Shown here piece after piece: positions 53,783 to 64,000 of a stretch of 64,000 nt of DNA. Location of the stretch: contig JAVSML010001078.1 of assembly GCA_038503035.1 (NCBI GenBank), forward strand, positions 441,972 to 505,971. The letters are read 5' to 3'. Position numbers and translations under genes: made by a program. How positions within the stretch are numbered: position 1 is the stretch's first letter; the number at the start of each line of letters is the position of its first letter. Source of the stretch: Crocodylus rhombifer (taxonomy: Eukaryota; Chordata; Crocodylia; Crocodylidae). The notes under the pieces are model-generated. The model worked only from the letters and a program-made list of their open reading frames with translations. It was not told the DNA's origin and made no database searches.

Positions 53783-54845
53783 GGATCATAGGAAAGCAGG
53801 GATGGAAGAGACACCATAAGGTTGTCTACTTCAGCCCCCTGCTCCAAGCAGAATCATCCCTGACCAAACCATCCCAGCCAAGTCCAATCTGCCCTCAAAA
53901 ACCTCCGGGAATGGAGAATCCAGGTTCTTGAGTTAGCCTATCGCAATGCTTGACCACCCCTCAGCGTCAGACAGTTCCTCCTAGTCTCCAACCTACATTT
54001 TCTCTGCTGCAGCTTGAGGCCGTTGCTCCTAGTCCTGTCCCCTACGGTCACAGAGAAAAGCCCATCTCCATCCTCTCTACAAACTTCTTTCAGGTATTTG
54101 AAGATTGCTGTCAAACCCCTCCTCAGCCTTCTCTTCTCCAGACCTCTTCTTCATCCATTCCCCATCACCAGTCATGCATCCCAGGCCCTTAACCATTCCT
54201 GTTGGACTCTTTCCAATCTGTCCACACCCTTCCTGAAGTGTTTGGCCCTCAAACTGGACACAGGACTTCAGGTGGGGGCTAAATACAGTGGAAGAATTAC
54301 CTCTCTTGATTGCAAGTGACACTCTTGTTAATACAACCCAGTATGAAATTAGCTCTTTTATTTTGCAACAAGAACATGCTGTTGGCTCATATTCTGTTTC
54401 TGGTCTACTGCGGCCCCTAGGTCCTTCTCTGCAGGACTTCAGCCTAGCCACACATTCCCCAGTCTGTATTTGTACATGAAATTATTGCATCCCAAGTGCA
54501 GGACTTTGCACTTGTCCTTGTTAAATCTTATCTGATTGATTGTGGTCCATTTCTCCTGTCTATTCGCGTCATTCTAGATCCTAGCCCTGCTCTCCAGAGT
54601 ATCTGCAACTCCACCCAACTTGGTGTCATCCACAAATCTGCTAAGCATGCACTCAATCCCATCATCCAAATCATTTATGAAGATATTAAACAATACCAGA
54701 CCCAGGGCAGACCCCTGGGAAACGCTGCTTGATACCTCCTCCAAACTAGAAATTGAGCCATCGATGACAACTGGTTGAGTACGATGATCCAACCGGTTAT
54801 GTATCCACCTTATTGCACTTTCATCTGGTCTGTAAATCAGAGTCA
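53783..54845 (-). mobile_element. CR1 LINE, 1.06 kb, with ORF2 remnant
   Basis: Minus-strand copy from the 3' end (GGATCATAGGAAAGCAGGGA, CTTCAGCCCCCTGCTCCAAG) through GTCCTAGTCCTGTCCC, TCCAATCTGTCCACACCC, AACTGGACACAGGACTTCAG, TGCTGTTGGCTCATATTCTG, CCCCAGTCTGTATTTGTACA, to the reverse-transcriptase region. The layout follows the well-known avian CR1 antisense order. Subfamily differs from the short copies nearby. Confidence 0.93.
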
Positions 54846-54846
54846 A
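54574..54846 (-). pseudogene. CR1 reverse-transcriptase remnant, 90 codons open
   Basis: Open frame with the CR1 palm motifs: an IRWIHNRLDHRTQPVVIDGS segment, SQGSALGLVLFNIFINDLDD (normally PQGSVLGP.LFNIFINDLD) and FVDDTKLGG, where the catalytic Asp pair of the (F/Y)xDD box is kept. PQG has become SQG. The frame is lost at 54574, and nothing upstream of the palm remains, so no enzyme could be made. Reverse transcriptase would copy CR1 RNA at the nick in target DNA. Confidence 0.88.
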
Positions 54847-56167
54847 AAACTAACAATGGGCACAGGCCCTCTTGTTTCATTTGCTTCCAGGATTCGTGCT
54901 AATTTCAATCAGCCAAAAACATGCTAAGATTCGTCTCTCTACTTATGAGTTGGTTCTCAGGGAGAGCTTGGAAGACCATCTCTGAGCTCCAAAAGTACCA
55001 GAATCACTAGCCTGACCACAATCACTGCATTCAAGCCCAATAAACACATTTCAAATGAGCCCAAAAAAGGTCCCAAAATGTTCTAGGCCCCTGGAGATGC
55101 AACCAAAGGACATTCAGAAAGTGATCACAGGAGCTTCAGTTCAACCCAGTTGGTACGAACTGCCTGTGTTACACCAGTCCCGGAGAACATGAGTTTTTGG
55201 GGCCAGTTGTCCATTATTTTGCGCTTCAGTGAAATTATCTTTAAAGAACCACGCTACTCATCCTTACAAGCTGGAGGTGCAGCTCAGTGCTGCAATGCCA
55301 CATTTCTCTAAGGGAGAGGTCTGGGCAAGAGTACATATCAGCACAACTCCAACTAGAAGTCTTCCACGTAGTGTAGCTCTATATGTTTCCCTGTTTTCTA
55401 TTTTTCTATGCATCACTGCCAAGCCTAGGCAGGGAGGATCTACTGCAGAACAACAGATAATTTAAGGAGTAAAATGAGAAGGAAGAAGTCCCATGCACCA
55501 AGTTGGACTCTTTGGGAACCCACCAAACGTGGAATATCCGTCAGCAGAGGGTAGCCCCTAAAACTCTTCGCTACCTCTTACCTTGAAACTGCAAGCCAGC
55601 TTGGGGATTCAACCACCCTTTCGCTGTTGGTTTGTGCAGAGGGCAATGAGCCTTATTTTGCATCACCCCTGAATGGGGAGTTCAACACGGAGCTAGGACC
55701 GATGCCCTGCAGCATTTCAGACAGATCAGGAGAGACAGACGGATGGAAACACTGAGAGATGGAGGGAAAGCTGATTTATACGCAGCTGAAATGAAGCCGT
55801 AGGGCTGCTGCCAAGCCATATAGATGTGGTGGCAACACAAACAGAGGCTTGCAGAGCAGCTTGTGCAAACATAAACACTGCTGCACGTGATGGGGGTTCA
55901 CCGAGTTCATGCAAACACCAAGGAAAACAACTGGGGAGGCAAGTGCAAATCTCATGTTGTTTTAACAGGATCCCAGTTAAATAAGGTGATCAAATAAAAT
56001 ACCCGCCTCATTCATGCTTCATTTCTGGTGGTTTAAAGAGTCGCATGCTCCTCTCCACCTGCTCCAGAGATGCTCCTCATGCTTAGCTGTGTAACACTTA
56101 TTGTTAGCAATCTGGACTTTCTGCTTGGCTTTAAATTAGGAGGTGGGTTGTTCATGGAGTCCTCCAA
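54847..56167. other. Unique DNA, no feature seen
   Basis: No repeat or exon recognised. Confidence 0.35.
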
Positions 56168-56318
56168 CCTCCATCCTTGGAGGTTTTTAAGGCCTGGGTA
56201 ATCAAAGCCTTGCCTGGGGTGATGTAGTTGGGGCTGGTCCTGCTTTGAGCAGGGGGTTGGACTCGATGTGACCTCCTGAGGTCCCTTCAACCCTCATTTT
56301 CAACGATTCTAAGACATT
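56168..56318 (+). mobile_element. CR1 LINE 3' end
   Basis: Sense copy: CCTCCATCCTTGGAGGTTTT, GATGTAGTTGGGGCTGGTCC, GACTCGATGTGACCTCCTGA, CAACCCTCATTTTCAACGAT. About 150 bp, strongly 5'-truncated. Confidence 0.92.
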
Positions 56319-56894
56319 TGGATCCACGCCTTCCTTTTCCCTGGAAGTGTTTGATTACTCCAGGCTCAGCATTGGAGAATAAACGGCTCAATGGCTGGTT
56401 CAGTGCATTGACCTCTCTTCTCTAACCCAGGCCACCCAGGTCTTGGCTCTGTTAGAATGGCCTTACGTGCAATGAATCAGCAGGTCTCAGTGCAGTCCCC
56501 AGGGGAACTGGATGGCAAAGGCCACTAGTCCAATGACAGGGGAGGATGATAGACAAACCTCCAGACCTCCACAGCAAAAGCCAAATCCTGAGTGAACGAG
56601 GCCATAGTATCTCAGCAAGTGCCCAGGGGGACATCACAACTGAAGTCCATAACCACCTACAGGCACTATTCAAACACAGCCGTAAGCGGTAAAGTTATAT
56701 CGAGAGCAATTAGACACAAGATCCCCTTGTTTCCCATTGCCCAGTGCTCTGGCCCATGTAAGCCACTGTGGTTAGTTGAAATAAGTTAATATATCCCACA
56801 GGAGTGACCTTTATGGTTTGAAAAGACCTAGCTCCACAGAAGCTCCTGGTTCTTGGCCTACCATCCATCCAGGAAGAGCACAGACCAGTGTAGA
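56319..56894. other. Unique DNA, no feature seen
   Basis: No repeat or exon recognised. Confidence 0.35.
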
Positions 56895-57012
56895 CCCTTC
56901 CTCCGCCTGACAAAGGGAATTTACACCCAAAAGCTTTCAAAGAAGAATTTTTCCACCTGTTTGAGTTGGTCTAATAAAAGGTATTGGATTTACCCAAAGA
57001 ACCTTGTGGCCT
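56895..57012 (+). repeat. Dispersed repeat, GGTCTAATAAAAG family
   Basis: GCCTGACAAAGGGAATTTAC, ACCCAAAAGCTTTCAAAGAA, GAGTTGGTCTAATAAAAGGT, GGATTTACCCAAAGAACCTT. This copy shows both the AAAGCTT part and the GGTCTAATAAAAG part, linking the fragments at 1.2, 31.8 and 63.9 kb into one family. Confidence 0.7.
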
Positions 57013-58119
57013 GTCCTGTATGCATATCCTTTGGGCCTCCGCGTAGATCTTGCCTTGTACTGTGATGAAGGGGCCAGGCAAACTTGTGATTTCTTTTATC
57101 TCCTAGAGTCACTTCTTCTCCCAAAGAGCCCAAGAAGGATCTACCACACTTGGGTTGGGTGCACACCACTAACTCCCAGTCCCTTCACTAGCCAGATTAT
57201 TCTAAGCTGGGGTTTGCAATGTGCCAACTCAACCAGCCTATAATAGTGAACCTTTCCTAGCAGCTGCCTTTGCACTACCTCATCTATCACTGCACCAGTG
57301 CAATACCACCGTTTCCAAGCCTCTGTCCTTTTCCTTGAAGGTCTCAGTCCCTCCCACCCTCTTGTAAAGCATCCGCATATGAGCTGAGCGGTGAAAAGCA
57401 TGTGGCTCTTACTCTGCAGACACATTGAGACATAAGACGTGAGAGGCGTTTCATTTCTCTTTTCATCCCATTTTGATAAGGACCCTTGACCAGGCTCTCT
57501 CAAACCTAAAACAAAAGTGATTTGTCTTTTTATTTTTTTAATGCATTGAAAAATCTCTGGCCCCATTTATATTTCCCAGCTCACTCTCTTCTCTGCAGGG
57601 ATCAAGCAAGTGGGGTTGGTGTTGAATCTAGTGCTGGAGGCTTTTCAGTTTCTTTGGGAAGCCTTGATGACCCCACTGGTGCTACAGACTCTTTCTCAAG
57701 CCAAAACCAAGTTTCACTTTCTATGTATTCAGTGCTCTTTATGCTGCAGAAGATGGCCTAGAAATGGAGACAACATAAGCTGTCCTACTCCCAACCACTG
57801 GGAGAGAGAGAAGAGAGTTGAATGCAAGGAGGCCTGACTCCTGATCAGCTTCTGAGTACTAACCACCTCTTTCCACCACGCCCATGACCAGCCTTTCTAA
57901 GCATCGAGTGGTGTGCATGGAGAAGTCCGAGAAATCCAGCAATGGTCTTGTTAGCAATCAGAGCTTCAAATATTGGGAGGGGTGGGAAAGAAGGCTCGGT
58001 TGTCCACCAAGACTGGTAATGTAGTTGGATGTTCCCCTGTGTGGATGGAAAATTGTCTTGTCTGCATTTCTGGGATAAAATTGAAATCCGTTTATGAAAG
58101 GACCTTATCAGACAAGAAG
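57013..58119. other. Unique DNA, no gene supported
   Basis: No transposon recognised. Frames of 141 and 158 codons on the minus strand have no domain signature. Confidence 0.35.
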
Positions 58120-59515
58120 ATGATGGACTGGAAGTGGTGCCAGAGGACTGGAAGAGGGCCAATGTGGTTCCCATTTTCAAAAAAGGGGAGGAAGGAGGAC
58201 GAGGGAAACTATAGGACCCGTTAGTCTTACCTTGATCCTGGGGAAGCTTTTTGAGAGAATTATCGAGGAGCTCATCTGCGAAGGGCCAGCAGGGGAGATC
58301 ATGCTTAGGGGCAACCAACACGGGTTCATTAGCAGCAGGTCCTGTCAGACCAACCTGGTGCCTCCTACGACCAGGTCACCAAATCCTTAGCCGCAGGGGG
58401 AGCAGTGGTCATCGTCTTCCTGGACTTCCGGAAGGCTTTCGACACTGTTTCTCATCAAGAAACTGGGGCCTGTGGTATCGACACCCGCACAGTCAGACGT
58501 GTCGCCAAGTGGCTGGAGGGCCGCACCCAGACAGCGGTGGTGGACGGGTCATGTTCGACCCGGAGGGACGTGGGCAGTGGGGTCCCCCAGGGCTCGGTCC
58601 TCGGCCCGCACTGTTCAACATCTTCATCAGCGACTTGGATGAGGGGGTAAAAAGCACCTGCTCAAATTTGCTGATGACACTAAGATGTGGGGGATGTGGG
58701 CACACTGGAAGGGAGGAATGGGCTGCAATTGGACCTAGACAGGTTACAGGGGTGGGCGGATGAGAACAGGAGGGGATTCAACATCGACAAGTGCAAGGTG
58801 CTGCACCTGGGGAGGAACAACCGGCACCATACCTACAGGCTGGGGAACTCCCTTCTCGTCAGGGCAGAGGCAGAAAAGGATCTTGGAGTCATCATTAACT
58901 CCAAGATGAACATGGGCCGGCAGTGTGGGGACGCGGTCAGGAAGGCCAACCGTACCCTGTCATGCATCCACAGACGCATCTCGAGCAGGGCCAAGGAGGT
59001 GATCCTCCCCCTGTATGTGGCACTGGTCAGGCCGCAGCTGGAGGACTGTGTCCAGGTCTGGGCGCCGCACTTCAGGAGGGATGTGGACAACATGGAGAGG
59101 GTCCAGAGGAGGCCACTCGCATGGTCAGGGGCAGCAGGGCAGGCCCTGCGAGGAGAGGCGACAGGACCTGAACCTGTTCAGCCTCCACAGGAGAAGGCTG
59201 AGGGGGATCTAGTGGCCTGTTACAGACTAGTCAGGGGGGATCAGCAGGCACTGGGGAGTCCCTGTTCCCCCGGGCACCGCCAGGAGTGACCAGGAATAAC
59301 GGTCACAAGCTGGCAGAGGGTAGATTCAGACTAGACATCAGGAGGTGTGACTTCACGGTCAGGGCGGCTAGGGTCTGGGACCAGCTTCCAAGAGAAGTGG
59401 TGCTGGCTCCCACCCTGGGGGGCTTTAAGAGGAGGCTGGATGTACACCTTGGAGATCGGACTTGATGATCTGCTCAGGTCCCTTCCAACCCGACCAACTA
59501 TGAAACTATGGATGG
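58120..59515 (+). mobile_element. CR1 LINE, 1.4 kb, CAACTATGAAACTATG subfamily
   Basis: The longest transposon here. It starts in ORF2 before the palm (ANVVPIFKKGRKEDEGNYR in broken frame, about 58155-58215) and runs to the terminus GGATCTGCTCAGG-type sequence: GATCTGCTCAGGTCCCTTCC, AACCCGACCAACTATGAAAC, TATG at 59515. 5'-truncated. Its 3' end defines the subfamily also seen at 17.9, 19.97 and 36.2 kb. GC-rich and relatively well preserved. Confidence 0.95.
58155..59289 (+). pseudogene. CR1 ORF2 (reverse transcriptase) with frameshifts
   Basis: Three frames carry the domains in order. 58405-58650: VIVFLDFRKAFDTVSH (first catalytic Asp) and SGVPQGSVLGP. Then the frame changes near 58605 to LFNIFISDLDEGVKS (58611-58655), and FADD (58667-58678) falls in a further frame. 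58687-59289, 200 codons: LDRLQGWADENR, FNIDKCKVLHLGRNN, EKDLGVIINSKM, LPLYVALVRPQLEDCVQVW, the C-terminal part. All key residues are visible but at least two frameshifts and the missing endonuclease half make it inactive. Confidence 0.92.
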
Positions 59516-60965
59516 TTCCTACTGAAGCTTTACATTGCCCATTGAAAGCCAACCTAGACCAGTAGCGATGGAAAGACATTACCAGCTCTAAAATGTTATT
59601 AGTGAAATCATAGTTAGTAACATGGCTTTGTAGATATTGAAGATAACGTAGGGCCCTGCACATGGTTCATACTTGGTACGTGCTGATGCAATCTAGAGCA
59701 TGCAGTTAGTCATGCAGCCTACATTAGCCCCAGTTCAAGGACCAGCGCACAAATCACTGGTAGTCTTCAGCCAGCTCCAAATGTACCAGTGTCTCACTGG
59801 GATATCTAGCACTATTATGGGCAAACACATTGAAGATTAACTATGCCACTGTGTCTAGAAAACAGCAACAGCCCTCTGAGCATCTCTCAAAGCCTACCCA
59901 TCATCACCCACTTATTATACTTTCAAAGCAAAACTTTTGTACTTTCTCCCAGGCTTGTTTGTACAGCTGAGAGTACAACGAAGCACCTATAAGGCTACCT
60001 CATTAGTCTCCTTCAAATGCATCCTAAAAAATCTTGATAGTTGGTAGAGCTCTTGTATGCTGAGATGGCTATTACCATATTGTTCCAATGATGTTGACCT
60101 CGTGTTTTCATGCTCATTTTTAAGAAAAACAGCTCCCCTCCCAAATATAAGTTAATAACGACACGGTCCTTAAAATGCAATTGCCCTTCTCAAATCCTCC
60201 AGGAGAATCAAATAACCAAGGCAGTGACCCAAAGTGTTAAATGCACTAAGCATGGTAAAATAATAGCTGTTTTGAAGAACTATGTGATTTGGTATTTTTA
60301 TTGCATGCAAAAATATACCACAAGTAGAAAAGTCAGGTTTGGCAGAAGCCTGATTATAGGCCAATCCTTGCATGGAAGTCGAGTGCAATTTTTATGGTTC
60401 CTCTGAAGGCAAGCGAAAGATCCACTTCTCTTCCGAACAATACAGCACATCTCATTGCTGCCTTGACCTCTCCCATGTGCTGTTTGCGTCCACCTCTTGT
60501 CTCTTCTCTTTACACTTAGGCTATTGGAGCAGGGACCATAATTTTCCCCACACCTTCCTCAGCACGGCCCCAGATTGTGACTGGATCTCCTACGGGCTGT
60601 GATGAGGATGCCGTTAATGGTTAGTAATGTTGTGGGTCCATCCTTGTTCATGGTTGCTGTATACTGCATCCTCCATCCACTGGAAAAGCAGAAACTTACC
60701 CTAGGCAACCAGACGAATTTCCATAAACCATGGTCAGAATGGATATGAATCACGAGCAACACTTTCACTCTTAAAAATTGTCTTTGCAGAACAGGGCGTG
60801 AAAGGAAACTCGTGTTGCTAAAGCTTACGCTGGTCTGTAGATAAAAAGACAACTTACGGCTCCTGGAATATGCTTATGCGACGGACGCTGAAGTCACCTG
60901 CGAGGTGGTTAGACACTTTCGTCTGAAGTCAGGCTGAAGGTGGAGCAGGTTGGCACATTAGGGAC
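59516..60965. other. AT-rich unique DNA
   Basis: No repeat or exon recognised. Direct flank of the CR1 end is GATGGTTCC. Confidence 0.35.
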
Positions 60966-61010
60966 TTACCTGGTTCACCACCGCATGAGCTTTCGTAGGC
61001 AACACCCTGC
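60966..61010 (-). repeat. Possible fragment of the CTACGAAAGCTT repeat
   Basis: Reverse complement CAGCAGGGTGTTGCCTACGA then AAGCTCATGCGG resembles 42186-42250. A small perfect hairpin CGCACGCTTCGTGCG follows at about 61017-61031. Confidence 0.4.
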
Positions 61011-61031
61011 TGCCTCGCACGCTTCGTGCGC

Positions 61032-62950
61032 CTGCCTAAAGTCACTTAAGTGCATGGGGAAATGGCATTTACGGTAGGTAACTTAAGACTGTTTCTGAAA
61101 CGTCGTCCCAGTCCAGCCCAGTTTTGCCTATGCTGGAAGCTATCAACCCAGCTTAGGCGGCTCACGCAACCCCGCTAGAAAGCACAGCATCGCTGTGCCA
61201 GGAGAGAGGAGGGGAGGACTGTCGTTGGGGTGTTTATGGCTGTCTGCAATTTAACAATCTGCTGTTAAGATCCCTGCTATGGCAAGATTACTAATGATGT
61301 TAAGAATATCAGCCCTATACTGTCACAGGCAGTGTTTTTCGGCAGAAAGCGTCTCTAAAACTTCACGGTCGGGACTCATGGATTGGTTTCCATCATAAAA
61401 ACCAATAGATTTTAATGAGCACTTGCTTTATGAGCTTAGCTGTTGGCGAAAGGGCATGTCATCATGCTGCAACTTTCCAATGCTTTCCCCTCTGGGGTGC
61501 ATCAAAGGCGGCTGGATGGTTTATTTATTACAAAGACAGGTGCCGGAGACAGCAATGAAGGTCAGGGGGAGAAAAGATCCTTCCAGCCAAGAGTAGAAAG
61601 AGAAGGAAAGAATTAAAATACAGGAAAACTGAAAGATGCATTTTGGCTGGGCTGCGAGTCAGATATGTACCTGTTTGTCTGCCCGGTATGGGGTTAGTCC
61701 TGGTTTTCTACTGGATTGCAGTGGATTCAGGGCCAGTCCAAACCAGTTGAACCAACCCAAACCACTCTTTTCCCAGTTTAAACACCCCAGGAAAAGGGGG
61801 GAGGAATAAAGAAACAAAGATTGACTTTGTTTTTTCTCTCTCCCCTGTTGCCAATAAAAATGCAGTCTTCCTATAACAGAGCTGACCGCACCACGCACTA
61901 AGACTTTCCCTTGCGTACGCATTTTTGGAGCCCTTTCAGGCGTTGGCTGGGCCAGCTGAAAACTGATTTTAATTAAATAATAAGGCCGAGGGTGTAGCAA
62001 AATGTGTCGTTTTAATTAGTTTATCAGTTGTAGAGCAAACGACTTCGGCGCAGGAATTGCATGACGTCAGACCTGGGATATTCAAACAGCTCTACTCGCA
62101 TTCCCTGTTTTGCATTGTTTCCCTTCGCATCCGCGCTGCCGGCTTTCCCTCCCCGTCCCTGTTCTTCCTGCCAAACTAGTCACATACCTGGGGTCGCCCA
62201 GAAGGGTCTGCAGATGGGTTCAGAAAGCAGAAATACGGAGAGATGTTCCTCCTTGGGCTACAGATGGGAGATCCATAGACACTTGATACACCCAGTCTCC
62301 CATTAGCAGTTGAACTGCCTTTCTACTGAAAAGCCAAAACTTTCCCTTGGTCATGCAACACATTTCCATATGCTCAGGACACTGAAACGCTCCTATGCTT
62401 GCAGGCGTCCTGCAAAAAAAATTCTTTTGTGATTTGTTTTGGATGGTTTAAAAAAGTGATTCGCTCTCCATTGGGCTGCTCTGCACGGGTATATAGTTAG
62501 CCTCTGCCAGTTGGATGTGGCTGAATTCTGAATAATGCTTTTTGTCTTAAGTCATAGAGATTGATTGTAGTTAAAACATTCTGCGTCAGGATTCGGTCAC
62601 TGACAATACCTCATCTCAGCTCCTCGGAGACACCAGAACTTAATCTGCCTGAGCCAGAGCACAATGTTCTTGAAAAACTTGAACATGTCCCTATAAAACC
62701 TGAGTGATGGAAAAAAGCTGCCCCACCTCGCCAGTCCTTAGCCCTAACCTGAGCAGGACTGCACAAAAAAAAAAAAAGAAAAGAAGTCTCAGGAGGGGAA
62801 ACGCTCCATTTGATGCGCATTTTCTGCCAGTCTGTGCTGGAGTAGAAGCAGATTAGGAGTCTTAATTCCTCCTCTACTCAAAATCCCAGCTGTGAGCCCA
62901 CTTCTGCCAGAGGGGGGACATTCACACAACAGGGCCTAAATGCTCTCATA
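61032..62950. other. Unique DNA; 61.96-62.12 kb conserved-element-like
   Basis: Repeat-free. TTTAATTAAATAATAAGGCC, TTTTAATTAGTTTATCAG and a full cAMP-response palindrome TGACGTCA (62062-62069) cluster in 150 bp. A13-type run near 62765-62777. No exon. Confidence 0.35.
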
Positions 62951-63339
62951 GGGTGTGAGTACATGTGCATTTACGTCGGCTTAAATTTACCGTGAAGGAA
63001 ATCACTGTGCACTAAGCAGGAATAGGCTGGTGTCTACACATGCAGGCATTAAAGCACATTAATGCTGTTTGTTGACTGACTTGGGACTAAAGTTAGTCTC
63101 GAGTCAGTTCACACACACACAGTGTTACTGTGCAGTAAGGTGTTTACATGTGCATTTCTGGGCAGTAACTAATCGGGTGTAAATTTGATACTTGCATGAT
63201 GCAGGTATCAAATCGACTCTCAAATCAGCATAAGTCACCATATTTACTATGCAGTACAGGTGTGCACATGTAGACACACATCCATACTGTGCAGTAATTT
63301 TGGTTGCTGCGCAGTAAATGTGCATGTGTAGATGTGCCC
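62951..63339 (+). mobile_element. Palindromic MITE, complete (389 bp)
   Basis: Left end GGGTGTGAGTACATGTGCAT, right end TGCATGTGTAGATGTGCCC, flanked by ATA on both sides (62948-62950, 63340-63342). Inside: TTACGTCGGCTTAAATTTAC, GTCTACACATGCAGGCATTA, foldback TTGACTGACTTGGGACTAAA, hairpin GATACTTGCATGATGCAGGT, CATATTTACTATGCAGTACA. Joining the flanks gives CTC-ATA-GAG, a palindromic site. This is the reference copy for the window. Confidence 0.95.
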
Positions 63340-63342
63340 ATA

Positions 63343-63879
63343 GAGTCAAATCTCATGGACTAACCTAGGGCTTAGGCAAGCAAACCAAGGCACTGTGAAG
63401 AATGGTACAGCTGAGAAAAATAACCTCCCTGTTTTCTGTGCTCTTGAATCCATATCCCAGCACATCGTCAGGGAAGAGAGTGCCACACTGTTATCTTTAA
63501 GGGGAGTCACTCAGTTGAGATTGCATGCATTCAGGGTCACGGCCTGTGAGGTATTTTGCAAGAGAAGACGTGTTAGCCCCGGTTTGCTGGCCAAGTTAGA
63601 CCTGAGTCATTGCATTTGTGTCTGAATGCCCTTTACTGTTTCATTTAGATGCACTCTTCCTCTTTTCCTGCAGTAAGCTTTAGACAGTGCTTGCTGAGTG
63701 CCAGGTTTTCCCTAGAAGTGCACACATTTGCTGTTTGAAGAGTAGAAGGCGTTCTAGGGGAAACTATGAGGAGCTTTGGATGGAAGATAACACAGACCTG
63801 ACTAAGAAATGCCACTTGTTAGGAGTGGAAGGCATCTAGAGGCAGAAGCAGAGAAGGAGGTCCCAGTTATTACGGCTTC
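63343..63879. other. Unique DNA, no feature seen
   Basis: No repeat or exon recognised. Confidence 0.35.
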
Positions 63880-63985
63880 CACCTGGAGACGGGTGCCTGT
63901 GCCCCAAAGCTTGCAAGGAGCAATATTTCCAACCATTCCGTCGGTCTACTAAAAGATACCGCATCTCTCCAAAGAACCTCGTCCA
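63880..63985 (+). repeat. Dispersed repeat, GGTCTAATAAAAG family
   Basis: CCACCTGGAGACGGGTGCCT, GTGCCCCAAAGCTTGCAAGG, CCGTCGGTCTACTAAAAGAT, CGCATCTCTCCAAAGAACCT. Aligns from end to end with 56895-57012. May continue beyond the window edge. Confidence 0.65.
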
Positions 63986-64000
63986 CCAAATAACAGTGTC

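Overview
This 64 kb window is repeat-rich, intron- or intergenic-type DNA from a vertebrate. I find no exon or RNA gene that I can support. The best guess for the source is a reptile, most likely a crocodilian, with a turtle as the second choice. Reasons: CR1 LINE 3' ends are scattered on both strands; short inverted-repeat DNA transposons are abundant, one family having ends of the type GGGYGYRTCTACACATGCA; a few worn MIR/CORE-SINE pieces occur; and there is no L1, Alu or other mammalian repeat. A MITE-like family called Chompy has been described from crocodilians, and the abundant family here may be it, but I cannot compare the sequences.

Layout. 1-9.3 kb: four CR1 3' ends, a tRNA-like SINE, a hairpin repeat and long AT-rich stretches; at 8.2 kb a CR1 copy has its 5' part inverted. 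9.4-16.1 kb: an old CR1 reverse-transcriptase relic on the minus strand, two CR1 3' ends, one MITE, and the second of two diverged copies of an unidentified repeat (7.0 and 12.9 kb). 16.2-26 kb: MIR pieces, a 35-36 bp minisatellite, CR1 ends, two MITEs and quiet unique DNA. 26-38 kb: the densest CR1 zone, with mosaic and nested copies, plus MITEs at 34.2 and 35.9 kb and a 10-N assembly gap at 28.65 kb. 38-53 kb: mostly unique and more GC-rich, with a CpG-rich block at 47.3-48.2 kb, a hAT element nested in a MITE at 43.7 kb and a coherent unidentified block at 48.5-49.3 kb. 53-64 kb: a 1.06 kb CR1 on the minus strand with a 90-codon reverse-transcriptase remnant, a 1.4 kb CR1 on the plus strand with broken ORF2, and a nearly complete MITE at 62.95 kb.

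Nothing here works as an operon or pathway. The interest lies in transposon layers: who sits inside whom, target-site duplications, and the mechanism of insertion. Open reading frames outside the CR1 relics look like chance frames. Boundaries of repeats were set by eye against copies inside this window and remembered family structure, so edges may be off by 5-20 bases.
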